Source: a virus. From it: a stretch of 41,159 nucleotides of DNA. The DNA lies in the IMG/VR virus record IMGVR_UViG_3300050134_000023, positions 1 through 41,159 of that record. One strand, 5' to 3'. Position numbers and translations under genes: made by a program. Below are positions 15,013 through 21,093 of the stretch, piece after piece; position 1 is the first letter of the stretch, and each line of letters begins with the position of its first letter. The notes beneath the pieces are model-generated. The model saw only the letters and a program-made list of their open reading frames with translations. It made no database searches and was not told where the DNA came from.

Positions 15013-15102
15013 GGGTGATCGACGTAGTTGGAGAGACGTGGCAGGCTGTAACCCTGCGGCCCCTAGCGGGCCTAGGGGGTTCGAATCCCTCCTCACCCAC
15101 CA
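15013..15102 (+). tRNA. tRNA-Tyr (GTA), second divergent copy
   Basis: Anticodon stem GCAGG/CCTGC with loop CTGTAAC, long variable arm GGCCC/GGGCC, D stem ACGT/ACGT and encoded CCA. Oddities are a T7-C66 mismatch, C instead of T at position 8, and C38. It shares the GTA anticodon with its neighbour but little other sequence, so it is not a recent duplicate. Confidence 0.8.
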
Positions 15103-15146
15103 AAGATCGACACGAGTTCCCGATAATCGGAAAATCGGACAGAGAT

Positions 15147-15236
15147 GTGTTCATGGCGAAACTGGCAGACGCGACGGGCTGAGAGTCCGTTGGGGCTGAT
15201 ACCCCCGTGGAGGTTCAAGTCCTCTTGGGCACACCA
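15147..15236 (+). tRNA. tRNA-Leu (GAG), divergent
   Basis: Acceptor GTGTTCA/TGGGCAC has two G-U pairs, anticodon stem ACGGG/TCCGT, loop CTGAGAG, T arm GGAGG/CCTCT, and CCA is encoded. The anticodon is GAG if the loop has seven bases. It duplicates the decoding of the canonical copy at 15371. Confidence 0.8.
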
Positions 15237-15242
15237 ATTTTG

Positions 15243-15365
15243 ATGTGCTTTATTACATCAGGTCGGTGGTTTGATGCAATAAAGTATATCGAAGATGACA
15301 GGGAACTGGTATACCAGTCCGTAAATGTCATTTTCACTGAAATAGGATTTTCAACAGGTTGTTGA
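15243..15365 (+). CDS. Small ORF between two Leu tRNAs, 40 aa
   Basis: Hand translation from ATG 15243 gives 40 residues beginning MCFITSGRWFDAIKY. It fills the gap between two tRNA genes, six bases after one CCA and five before the next tRNA, with no ribosome-binding site; its message could be released by tRNA 3' processing. A perfect 14-base palindrome lies at 15304-15317. TGATGT...ACATCA and CTTTATT...AATAAAG compete near its start. Coding status is uncertain. Confidence 0.4.
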   Translation: MCFITSGRWFDAIKYIEDDRELVYQSVNVIFTEIGFSTGC

Positions 15366-15370
15366 AACAT

Positions 15371-15454
15371 GCGGCTGTGGTGGAATGGTATACACGTATG
15401 CTTGAGGTGCATATCCCGCGAGGGATGGAGGTTCGAGTCCTCTCAGCCGCACCA
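15371..15454 (+). tRNA. tRNA-Leu (GAG), canonical
   Basis: Acceptor GCGGCTG/CAGCCGC pairs perfectly. Anticodon stem TATGC/GCATA with loop TTGAGGT, the same loop as the E. coli GAG tRNA. CCA is encoded. The hairpin TTTCAACA-GGT-TGTTGAAA lies directly upstream. Confidence 0.93.
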
Positions 15455-15461
15455 AAGTTTT

Positions 15462-15548
15462 GCCGGGATGGTGGAATTGGTAGACGCACCGCGTTCAGAG
15501 CGCGACGAGGGAAACCTCATGGGGGTTCGAGTCCCCCTCCCGGCACCA
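15462..15548 (+). tRNA. tRNA-Leu (CAG)
   Basis: Acceptor GCCGGGA/TCCCGGC, anticodon stem CCGCG/CGCGA (outer pair mismatched), loop TTCAGAG, long variable arm, T arm GGGGG/CCCCC and encoded CCA. It reads CTG. Confidence 0.92.
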
Positions 15549-15556
15549 AAACTCAG

Positions 15557-15562
15557 TATTGA
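15557..15562 (+). promoter_or_regulatory. Promoter-like TATTGA, second 17-base copy
   Basis: CCAAAACTCAGTATTGA overlaps the CCA end of the preceding tRNA and repeats the block at about 3670-3686 exactly. It lies just before the ATG at 15569. Confidence 0.35.
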
Positions 15563-15568
15563 ACCTAT

Positions 15569-16033
15569 ATGGTATGTGAAAATTGTGAAGGTTCAAATGA
15601 CGGGTTGTACGGCAGCGGTCGATTCTGTTCACAGAAATGCGCTCGTGGGTTCGCTACGAAATCGAAGCGAGCGGACATTAGTCAGCGAGTTTCCGCGAAG
15701 CTCCGTGGGCGATTGATAGGAACTGCACAGATGAGAGTGGGGCCTGACGCAAGACGTGACAAACTCTTTCAGAACGGGCATTTCTCATCAGAGGCTCAGA
15801 GCAAACGCCGTAAGGATCAGATCGCGACTGAAACGTCGATGGCGGTTCAGATGGAGGCAGAAGGCTTCAAGATGTACCCGCCTTCGGTCGTCTGTGATCG
15901 GGTCGCCGTCAAGGACGGAAAAGTTTTCTTCGTGGAGTTTAAGAAGCACTCAGGACAACGGCTGAGGCCCGGGCAACAAAACGTGCGTGATCTCGCACCT
16001 GAGATGTACTTGATTCGGTATTTGCAACTTTAA
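15569..16033 (+). CDS. Zinc-finger plus PD-(D/E)XK-like nuclease, 154 aa
   Basis: The N-terminal finger (CENCEGSNDG, then GSGRFCSQKCARGFATK and KLRGR) is shared with the HNH protein at 16488. The C-terminal half (SVVCDRVAVKDGKVFFVEFK) has a D, then E-x-K pattern of the PD-(D/E)XK/VRR-NUC nuclease class. It lies inside the tRNA array and its stop codon directly abuts the next tRNA. There is no ribosome-binding site. It is probably a homing nuclease. Confidence 0.7.
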   Translation: MVCENCEGSNDGLYGSGRFCSQKCARGFATKSKRADISQRVSAKLRGRLIGTAQMRVGPDARRDKLFQNGHFSSEAQSKRRKDQIATETSMAVQMEAEGFKMYPPSVVCDRVAVKDGKVFFVEFKKHSGQRLRPGQQNVRDLAPEMYLIRYLQL

Positions 16034-16119
16034 GTCGGAATGGTGGAATTCGGCAGACACACCTGTCTCAAAAGCAGGCGTCGAAAGACGTGAGGGTTCA
16101 AGTCCCTCTTCCGACACCA
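16034..16119 (+). tRNA. tRNA-Leu (CAA), canonical
   Basis: Acceptor GTCGGAA/TTCCGAC, anticodon stem CCTGT/GCAGG, loop CTCAAAA, long variable arm, T arm GAGGG/CCCTC and encoded CCA. It begins on the base after the preceding gene's TAA. It reads TTG. Confidence 0.93.
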
Positions 16120-16133
16120 AATTTACTCGAAAC

Positions 16134-16245
16134 GCCATGTTTACTGGGCAGTGGATATCGCCCTCGGAGTGAACATGGCTTAATCGGCACATTTTGACCG
16201 ATTAGACAACGAGTTACAGGTTTAATCGGCACAAAGATGCCGATT
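16134..16245 (+). repeat. Three stacked hairpins and a 12-base repeat before tRNA-Leu(TAG)
   Basis: GCCATGTT (16134-16141) pairs with AACATGGC (16172-16179) around an inner GGGC/GCCC. Two further hairpins follow, TAATCGG/CCGATTA (16181-16204) and AATCGGCA/TGCCGATT (16224-16245), both built on the direct repeat TTAATCGGCACA. They fill the whole gap and may be processing sites or tRNA remnants. Confidence 0.6.
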
Positions 16246-16247
16246 AT

Positions 16248-16326
16248 GCGTGGGTGACGGGAATTGGCATACCTCAGTGATTTAGAATCACTGGCTTTAG
16301 GGGTTCGAAGCCCCTCTCACGCACCA
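16248..16326 (+). tRNA. tRNA-Leu (TAG) with a short variable arm
   Basis: Acceptor GCGTGGG/CTCACGC, anticodon stem AGTGA/TCACT, loop TTTAGAA, T arm AGGGG/CCCCT and encoded CCA. The variable region is short although leucine tRNAs normally have a long arm, so charging may be unusual. Confidence 0.85.
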
Positions 16327-16384
16327 ATTTTGTACAACCTTCGCGGGTTTCCGAGAAACATGAACACGCGGAAATCTTGTACAT

Positions 16385-16463
16385 GCCCGAGTGGTCAAAT
16401 TGGCAAAGGCGCTCGTCTCAAAAGCGAGAGATTCTGTGGGTTCGATCCCCACCTCGGGCACCA
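16385..16463 (+). tRNA. tRNA-Leu (CAA), second copy with a short variable arm
   Basis: Acceptor GCCCGAG/CTCGGGC, anticodon stem CTCGT/GCGAG, loop CTCAAAA, T arm GTGGG/CCCAC and encoded CCA. Same decoding as 16034 but with a short variable region. The gap upstream (16330-16384) folds with TGTACA at both ends and GTTTC/GAAAC inside. Confidence 0.85.
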
Positions 16464-16487
16464 ATTCGAACTTCCAAACCCTTTAAT

Positions 16488-17003
16488 ATGCAATGCGAGG
16501 GTTGTGACGGTTCAAATGACGGTAGTTACGGAAGCGGGCGGTTCTGTTCCAAACGGTGTGCGTGCTCTTTTGCCACGAGAAATAACCGCGAACAAATCAA
16601 CGCCGCCGTCTCTAACAAATTGAGGGGTCGTAAGGTCGGCGGTCATGGGTTTAAGGTCGGCTATGACCCCAATCGCGGCATTACAGGTCCATCCGCTGAG
16701 GCTGTAAAAGCAAAAATCTCCGAAAGCGTTCAAGCGTATTTTCGAGAGAAAATAGCGTCAACCCCGTTCGACCAACTTTCCCGCGTCGAGAAAAAGAAAG
16801 CCGTGCTCGCGGAGCAAGGCGGCGTCTGTCTGCGGTGTGGGCTAAACGAGTGGCTCGGGGAACCGTTAACGTTAGAGTTAGATCACGCGGACGGTAACCA
16901 TTCAAACAATGACCGCTCTAACCTGCGAGTTCTTTGTCCGAACTGCCATTCCCAGACTCCAACGTATTGTAAACAAAAACGATTGCTTACCGTGATTTCC
17001 TAG
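16488..17003 (+). CDS. HNH endonuclease with the same N-terminal finger as 15569, 171 aa
   Basis: The first 50 residues (CEGCDGSNDG, GSGRFCSKRCA, KLRGR) closely match the N-terminus of the nuclease at 15569. The C-terminus is a standard HNH core: CLRCG, LELDHADGNHSNN, NLRVLCPNCHS. The ATG lies 24 bases after a tRNA CCA with no ribosome-binding site. The shared finger suggests similar targets or an exchanged catalytic domain. Confidence 0.88.
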   Translation: MQCEGCDGSNDGSYGSGRFCSKRCACSFATRNNREQINAAVSNKLRGRKVGGHGFKVGYDPNRGITGPSAEAVKAKISESVQAYFREKIASTPFDQLSRVEKKKAVLAEQGGVCLRCGLNEWLGEPLTLELDHADGNHSNNDRSNLRVLCPNCHSQTPTYCKQKRLLTVIS

Positions 17004-17030
17004 CCGAATCCTCCCCCAGCATGGTAGAAT
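16996..17030 (+). promoter_or_regulatory. Conserved-box promoter, copy C
   Basis: TTTCCTAGC (16996-17004), 17 bases, TGGTAGAAT (17022-17030). The -10 ends six bases before the ATG at 17037, so the transcript should be leaderless or nearly so. It overlaps the end of the HNH gene. Confidence 0.65.
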
Positions 17031-17036
17031 AGTGGC

Positions 17037-17234
17037 ATGTACAGGCCAATCACCGCCCGTTGCTGGAATATCCCCGCCTCGGCGAATTGTCCGGTGCAGT
17101 TGTGCATCATCAGCGACGAGCGCGGGCTGGTCTCCCTCGACAACACGTCTCGCGGCTGGCACCCGATCAACAACCCGGAACTTCTTCGCTTGACGCTGTT
17201 CAAAATCTGGTTGAATAAAATGGAGCTAGACTAA
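17037..17234 (+). CDS. Hypothetical protein, 65 aa
   Basis: Begins at an ATG six bases after a strong extended -10, without a ribosome-binding site, consistent with a leaderless start. Three Cys in the first third, no family recognised. Its stop touches the next ATG, so it heads an operon that runs to about 20.6 kb. Confidence 0.6.
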   Translation: MYRPITARCWNIPASANCPVQLCIISDERGLVSLDNTSRGWHPINNPELLRLTLFKIWLNKMELD

Positions 17235-17473
17235 TGAGACTCATAAGACTGGCAGTTAGCAATTGTTGCGATCACCCCGCCATTAAAGCGATTGTGGTGG
17301 ACAACGACGGGCCTCTTGGCGTCGAAATACGATCACTCACCCCCGAGGAACTCAAGAAAGTGGTTGACACCTACAACGCGGTCGCCGACGCTGCCGAGGG
17401 CTCGAACCACCTGCCGTACCAGATGACGTTCCAGCTTCTCAAGGAGAGCGACATTGCGGAGCCTGTCGTCTAG
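17234..17473 (+). CDS. Hypothetical protein, 79 aa
   Basis: ATG overlaps the preceding stop. A CC pair near the start and a helical C-terminal half are the only visible features. The end overlaps the next gene by 20 bases. Not recognised. Confidence 0.6.
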   Translation: MRLIRLAVSNCCDHPAIKAIVVDNDGPLGVEIRSLTPEELKKVVDTYNAVADAAEGSNHLPYQMTFQLLKESDIAEPVV

Positions 17474-17780
17474 TCAGATCGAGGATGTCGTTGCTAGGTT
17501 GAAAGCCCAGCACCCCGAGGTCTGCGTGGGTAAAGTCCCCGTTCAGTTCTCGCCCGATCAAGTTCGCAAGATGTTGGTCGAGGTCAGCAAGGAACGACCG
17601 AAGATCAAGGTCGAATTCGACTGCGGGGCGAAGCGGTGCGACAGCACGTCCTGCTCGCATAAGAAGCGAGCGATGGGGATGTACGTGATTTTTCCCGATG
17701 GCACCGAGCAACCCCTGAAAATCGGCTTCATGCGGGTGGGGGAAATGGCGGGACTGGAGAGGTTGTTAAACGAATTATGA
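17454..17780 (+). CDS. Hypothetical protein with a Cys cluster, 108 aa
   Basis: The TTG start has AAGGAG seven bases upstream. FDCGAKRCDSTSCSHKKR holds three Cys and a His that may bind zinc. The rest is helical then beta-rich. Its stop overlaps the next ATG (ATGA). Confidence 0.6.
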   Translation: MRSLSSSQIEDVVARLKAQHPEVCVGKVPVQFSPDQVRKMLVEVSKERPKIKVEFDCGAKRCDSTSCSHKKRAMGMYVIFPDGTEQPLKIGFMRVGEMAGLERLLNEL

Positions 17781-18457
17781 CGAGCAAAACCTGTCCCCGA
17801 TGTGGTCAACCCCTTCCGTTGGGGGAGTTCGCTTCGGATAAAAGCCGCAAGGATGGGCTGGCGGTGTATTGTCTGATCTGTGATCGGACCCGTAAACACA
17901 ACATCACCAGAAACGAATTTCTGGCTCTCTTAAATCGTCAAGGCGGGAAGTGCGGGTTTCCAGACTGTGATCGGCCCCCTCTTGAGGTTGACCACGACCA
18001 CAGATGTTGCCCCACGGGTAAGAAAAGCTGCGGAAAATGCATACGAGCCATCCTATGCAGTAAGCACAACATGGCTCTCGGGCAATTTGCGGACAACATT
18101 GAAAACCTCAAAGATGGGATTGAGTATTTGAAGAATTTTGATCGCTGTCTTTGGGAGATTCTCGTGCCCGCCTGTCGCGCTGATGGACAAGAGATTGACG
18201 TGCCGTTCCACCAATTGTGGGATGAAAAAGTCAGGACCGTATCGGGCGGACTTACTATCACCCGCTCCGTTCGTGGGCAGTGGATTTTCGAGGAGAAATT
18301 GTTTAGCGAGCGGGTCATTCCGTGCAGGGTGATGGCTACACGGTGGGAGATGGATCAGATTGCAAGGATAACCATAGCTCATTACAGCGACCAACTCGCC
18401 GTGATGTTTTATAGGCTTTCGGAATCCGCCATCATTCTGATGCAGAATGAGTATTAA
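17777..18457 (+). CDS. Endonuclease VII-like nuclease with C-terminal extension, 226 aa
   Basis: CPRCG and CLIC form an N-terminal finger (residues 5-36). The endonuclease VII core follows: KCGFPDC, LEVDHDHRCCPTG, AILCSKHNMALGQF and IEYLKN. About 90 extra residues at the C-terminus match nothing recognised. In T4 this family resolves branched DNA; free-standing copies like this usually act as homing nucleases. Confidence 0.85.
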   Translation: MTSKTCPRCGQPLPLGEFASDKSRKDGLAVYCLICDRTRKHNITRNEFLALLNRQGGKCGFPDCDRPPLEVDHDHRCCPTGKKSCGKCIRAILCSKHNMALGQFADNIENLKDGIEYLKNFDRCLWEILVPACRADGQEIDVPFHQLWDEKVRTVSGGLTITRSVRGQWIFEEKLFSERVIPCRVMATRWEMDQIARITIAHYSDQLAVMFYRLSESAIILMQNEY

Positions 18458-18737
18458 CCAGATGGACGACGTTCAAACATTCTGTCGAAACTGTGCTGTA
18501 AGGCACATGGAGTTGATGGTCGTCGTCAAGGCGATGATGATCGCGTCCGCCCGTGGCGATGATGAGGCGTACAATCAGTTGGTGCGGCAAAAGAATGCAC
18601 TGATCGCCTCGTCGCTGGATTACATGTACGAGCACTGGGAACTCATGGACGAGCCCACTCAAAACGATTGGCTCGAATGTGCGGCAGAGTTGCCGATGTC
18701 GATGGAAGAGGATGAAGATGGCGAAGTACACGGTTGA
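18447..18737 (+). CDS. Hypothetical protein, 96 aa
   Basis: A helical protein with CRNC near the N-terminus and an acidic tail. It overlaps the nuclease gene by 11 bases and the next gene by 20. Not recognised. Confidence 0.55.
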   Translation: MSINQMDDVQTFCRNCAVRHMELMVVVKAMMIASARGDDEAYNQLVRQKNALIASSLDYMYEHWELMDEPTQNDWLECAAELPMSMEEDEDGEVHG

Positions 18738-18861
18738 GTTCAGTGGTACGGTAGAAGTCGAAGCCGAGTGTGAACTGGAAGCTGAGTGTATGGCGGCTAC
18801 GGAATGCCGTCCTGACAACTGCCGCGTGATATCTGGCGGCGAGGATGAAGATGCCAGTTAG
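18718..18861 (+). CDS. Small acidic Cys-containing protein, 47 aa
   Basis: The ATG at 18718 follows AGAGGA. The sequence is a run of alternating Glu and hydrophobic residues (VEVEAECELEAEC) with four Cys. Not recognised. It overlaps both neighbours. Confidence 0.5.
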   Translation: MAKYTVEFSGTVEVEAECELEAECMAATECRPDNCRVISGGEDEDAS

Positions 18862-19093
18862 AATAACTGAAACACCGAACGGCTACGTTTGCAGCAATCA
18901 CCCCGATAAGAAAATCGTTTTCATGCTGTCATCGGTGCCGATCCCCCGAGGCTGTGAGGAATGTACACGTGCGGCGTTTGCGGAAGCCCTCGAACGAACG
19001 TTGGCAGCGAGAGTCATTGCCAAAACCCTAATCCGAAGTTCCAGATCAGAGGCACGAAAACGCCGCCAACCAAAATCGATAGCCCGCCAGTGA
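18845..19093 (+). CDS. Hypothetical protein, 82 aa
   Basis: GGCGAGG precedes the ATG; an ATG two codons later is also possible. The N-terminal half has three Cys and one His (CSNHP, CEEC) that may bind zinc. The C-terminal tail is strongly basic. Not recognised. Confidence 0.55.
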   Translation: MKMPVRITETPNGYVCSNHPDKKIVFMLSSVPIPRGCEECTRAAFAEALERTLAARVIAKTLIRSSRSEARKRRQPKSIARQ

Positions 19094-19125
19094 CACGACT
19101 ATCAAGCCCTTGGTAGGGGGCAGTT

Positions 19126-19617
19126 ATGGGCGGACGGAAAGACCTTGTTGAACGCAGCGAGTACAATCAAGATTATTACGAAAAGCACAAAACAGAACTC
19201 TTGCCTAAAATCCGTAAGCGTACCAAGATTTGGCAAGCAAGCCATCGAGAGCACTGCAATGAGTACCAACGTGATTCTCGCAAAGAAAATCCCGCACCGT
19301 GGCGGGAGGTTACGAGGCGGTATCGAGCTAAGCTAAAGGCCGATGGTATTGCGGCGTATGGCGGTTGTTGTCAGTGTTGCGGCGAAACTGAGCTTGACTT
19401 TCTAACTTGTGACCACGTTAAAGGCGGGGGAAACAAGCATCGTGCGGAACTAAAGAAGCAAGGGCAATTCGGCGGTGGGGGAATGTGGTTAGTCGCCAAG
19501 AAAGAGAAGTACCCGCCCACCTATCGTGTTTTGTGTTGGAATTGTCAATGGGGTGCTCGTCTCCATAATGGAGTTTGTACACATAAGCTAAATGAAACTT
19601 CCGATCAAAATCGATAG
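19126..19617 (+). CDS. HNH-type endonuclease (DHxxGGG subfamily), 163 aa
   Basis: The basic N-terminal half with Tyr-rich helices is probably DNA-binding. The core has CQCCG, CDHVKGGGNKHR and RVLCWNCQW. It is the same subfamily as 10935. Its 3' end overlaps the NADAR gene by 26 bases. Confidence 0.82.
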   Translation: MGGRKDLVERSEYNQDYYEKHKTELLPKIRKRTKIWQASHREHCNEYQRDSRKENPAPWREVTRRYRAKLKADGIAAYGGCCQCCGETELDFLTCDHVKGGGNKHRAELKKQGQFGGGGMWLVAKKEKYPPTYRVLCWNCQWGARLHNGVCTHKLNETSDQNR

Positions 19618-20158
19618 TTTTACGGGTTCTTGGGCCTTCCTTTCGAATTTCTCACCCTGTGAGGTTTTGTTGGATGGTATGAAATACGCAAGCGTGGAAG
19701 CGGCATATCAGGCAGCAAAGACGCTCGATGCGGGGCAGCGGGAGAAGTTCCGTTTCCTCGGCATCCCACCCGGAAGAGCGAAGAAGATGGGACGATCTTT
19801 GAAGTTGCGTCCCGATTGGGAAGAAGTCAAAATCGACATCATGCGTGGTCTGCTCATGCAGAAGTTCAGGCCGAGCATTCTCAAGCGAAAGCTGCTGAGC
19901 ACATTTCAAGCTGAATTGATCGAGGGCAACTACTGGCACGATACGTTCTGGGGCGTGTGCATGGGCAAGTGCGACTTTCCTCATGCAGCCCTCGGCGAGA
20001 ACTGGCTTGGCAGGCTGCTGATGGAAGTGCGGCAGTTTTATGGGCTGGGGATTACGGAACCGATGTGCAAGCACGGCAAGACCAAGCGTCAGGAATGTGG
20101 ATCGTGCGCGGGCGGTTTCGATAACGCCTCACCGCAAATCGTGGAGGATGAACTGTGA
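19592..20158 (+). CDS. NADAR (YbiA-like) domain protein, 188 aa
   Basis: Matches NADAR: FLSNFSPCEV, YASVEAAYQAAKT, GRAKKMGR, DWEEVKIDIM, then the C-terminal WHDTFWGV and NWLGRLLMEVR. Family members act on ADP-ribose-like N-glycosidic bonds, and some bacterial ones remove ADP-ribose from guanine in DNA as antitoxins to DarT-like enzymes. A phage copy could therefore counter such a defence, but that is inferred. An extra C-terminal Cys cluster (CKHGKTKRQECGSC) may bind zinc. Confidence 0.85.
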   Translation: MKLPIKIDSFTGSWAFLSNFSPCEVLLDGMKYASVEAAYQAAKTLDAGQREKFRFLGIPPGRAKKMGRSLKLRPDWEEVKIDIMRGLLMQKFRPSILKRKLLSTFQAELIEGNYWHDTFWGVCMGKCDFPHAALGENWLGRLLMEVRQFYGLGITEPMCKHGKTKRQECGSCAGGFDNASPQIVEDEL

Positions 20159-20415
20159 AAGCCGTGAAGAAATCCGCCAAGGCTAGAGTTTGGACGGGTC
20201 GGAAGAATGTCGTTGTGGAAGGCACGCGGGAGCCGCTGATCGTAGATGGCGTGCAGCCAAAGTACACGAACCGCGAAGGCACCATCGTCGATCTTCCCAT
20301 CCAGTTGTTCCATGCGGGGCGGGTGTGGTGGTTGTACTACGGATACGATCATCAGACGGGCGGATTCAAATCCAAGAAAGCTGCTGTGTCGTGGTGGACA
20401 CACGGAGGACGATAA
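20155..20415 (+). CDS. Hypothetical protein, 86 aa
   Basis: GTG start overlapping the preceding TGA, with GGAGGATG upstream. Basic N-terminus, then a beta-rich Trp/Tyr segment (VWWLYYGYDH). Not recognised. Its stop touches the next ATG. Confidence 0.6.
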   Translation: MKAVKKSAKARVWTGRKNVVVEGTREPLIVDGVQPKYTNREGTIVDLPIQLFHAGRVWWLYYGYDHQTGGFKSKKAAVSWWTHGGR

Positions 20416-20615
20416 TGTACCGAAGACCTGAGAACCTCGACAAACGAATTGACGACATGTTGTTTGAGAAGCTGATGGACATCGCCGCCTCAGAAGCGGA
20501 TGGATTCATGGAGTTCGGTGGGCCGGGACTTCACTTTGAACGTGCGGTGCTATCCGCCGCGAGGCGCACGCTGGACGCGATTGATGCCAAGGCGAAGACA
20601 AAGCGGCGAAAATAA
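20415..20615 (+). CDS. Helical hypothetical protein, 66 aa
   Basis: ATG overlapping the preceding TAA. Charged helices and a Lys/Arg-rich tail; not recognised. It is the last gene of the operon from 17037 and ends eight bases before the box of the cluster II promoter. Confidence 0.6.
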   Translation: MYRRPENLDKRIDDMLFEKLMDIAASEADGFMEFGGPGLHFERAVLSAARRTLDAIDAKAKTKRRK

Positions 20616-20622
20616 TTTCCGA

Positions 20623-20658
20623 TTTTCCTAGCTAAAATTCAAACTTCCATGGTATTAT
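20623..20658 (+). promoter_or_regulatory. Conserved-box promoter, copy B (tRNA cluster II)
   Basis: TTTTCCTAGC (20623-20632), 17 bases, TGGTATTAT (20650-20658). About 56 bases around it align closely with copy A before cluster I, including the AAAATAATTT stretch upstream, so the two clusters are probably expressed together. Confidence 0.7.
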
Positions 20659-20666
20659 AGTAGAGA

Positions 20667-20713
20667 ATCGGGACGGGCGCAGATTACAGAGCTAAGACAC
20701 TGTGCCCCGACCA
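20667..20713 (+). promoter_or_regulatory. 5' leader hairpin of cluster II with tRNA-like ends
   Basis: GGGCGCAG (20675-20682) pairs with CTGTGCCC (20700-20707). The outer TCGGG and CCCGACCA resemble a shortened tRNA acceptor with CCA. It lies between the promoter and the leader ORF, like the 5' hairpin of leader I. Confidence 0.45.
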
Positions 20714-20724
20714 CACAGACTTTT

Positions 20725-20799
20725 ATGAACACAATGCGACCAACTCCGATGTTTCGACCGTGCATCTACCCTATGGTGCGTGGGGGAGACGTTCTGTAA
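20725..20799 (+). CDS. Candidate Pro/Met leader peptide of tRNA cluster II, 24 aa
   Basis: Residues 4-17 read MRPTPMFRPCIYPM: four Pro and three Met in 14 codons, plus the start Met. The Pro codons are CCA, CCG, CCG and CCT. The downstream tRNAs are Pro with anticodons TGG, CGG and GGG, plus one Met, so every Pro codon used has a matching tRNA in the cluster. An in-frame ATG at 20734 is an alternative start. The ribosome-binding site is poor. The stop codon lies in the loop of a small hairpin. Confidence 0.6.
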   Translation: MNTMRPTPMFRPCIYPMVRGGDVL

Positions 20800-20838
20800 G
20801 AACGCTTTATACCCCGCGCTGCCAAGCGATTTCGGGGT
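20778..20838 (+). promoter_or_regulatory. Competing hairpins before the first Pro tRNA
   Basis: Form 1: GCGTGGGG (20778-20785) with CCCCGCGC (20812-20819), enclosing CGTTC/GAACG. Form 2: ACCCCG (20811-20816) with CGGGGT (20833-20838) plus CGCT/AGCG inside. CGGGGT is the 5' acceptor strand of the first Pro tRNA, so form 2 should stop that tRNA folding. There is no clear U-tract. Confidence 0.5.
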
Positions 20839-20919
20839 GTAAATCGGTAGTTGGGAGCCGACCCGCTTTGGAAGCGGGAGATAAGATCACTGGGAGTTCG
20901 AATCTCCCCACCCCGACCA
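20833..20919 (+). tRNA. tRNA-Pro (TGG)
   Basis: Acceptor CGGGGTG/CACCCCG, anticodon stem CCCGC/GCGGG, loop TTTGGAA, T arm GGGAG/CTCCC and encoded CCA. C1-G72 with A73 matches bacterial Pro identity. The variable region is somewhat long. Confidence 0.92.
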
Positions 20920-20961
20920 AAATTTAGATGTACCCGCTCTGCGAAAGCATCGGGCCTGTTT

Positions 20962-21051
20962 CGGTGTATAGAACGGTAATCCGGTAGCCGTCTCGCTTCG
21001 GATGCGAGTGTCAATACGACCCTAGAGGTTCAAATCCTCTTACGCCGACCA
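20962..21051 (+). tRNA. tRNA-Pro (CGG)
   Basis: Acceptor CGGTGTA/TACGCCG with one G-U, anticodon stem CTCGC/GCGAG, loop TTCGGAT, T arm AGAGG/CCTCT and encoded CCA. C1-G72 as in the other Pro tRNAs. A hairpin CCCG...CGGG lies directly upstream. Confidence 0.9.
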
Positions 21052-21070
21052 AATTTTTCGACTTCGACCG

Positions 21071-21076
21071 TATTAG
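21071..21076 (+). promoter_or_regulatory. Promoter-like TATTAG before the HNH gene
   Basis: CGTATTAGTATAGAGG lies 17 bases before the ATG at 21094. It resembles other GTATTAG sites in the window. Confidence 0.35.
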
Positions 21077-21093
21077 TATAGAGGTACGGTCGA

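Noticed and set aside
15249-15283. An additional tRNA in the gap after 15236
   Set aside because: Hairpins are present but no T arm, anticodon arm or CCA could be assigned.
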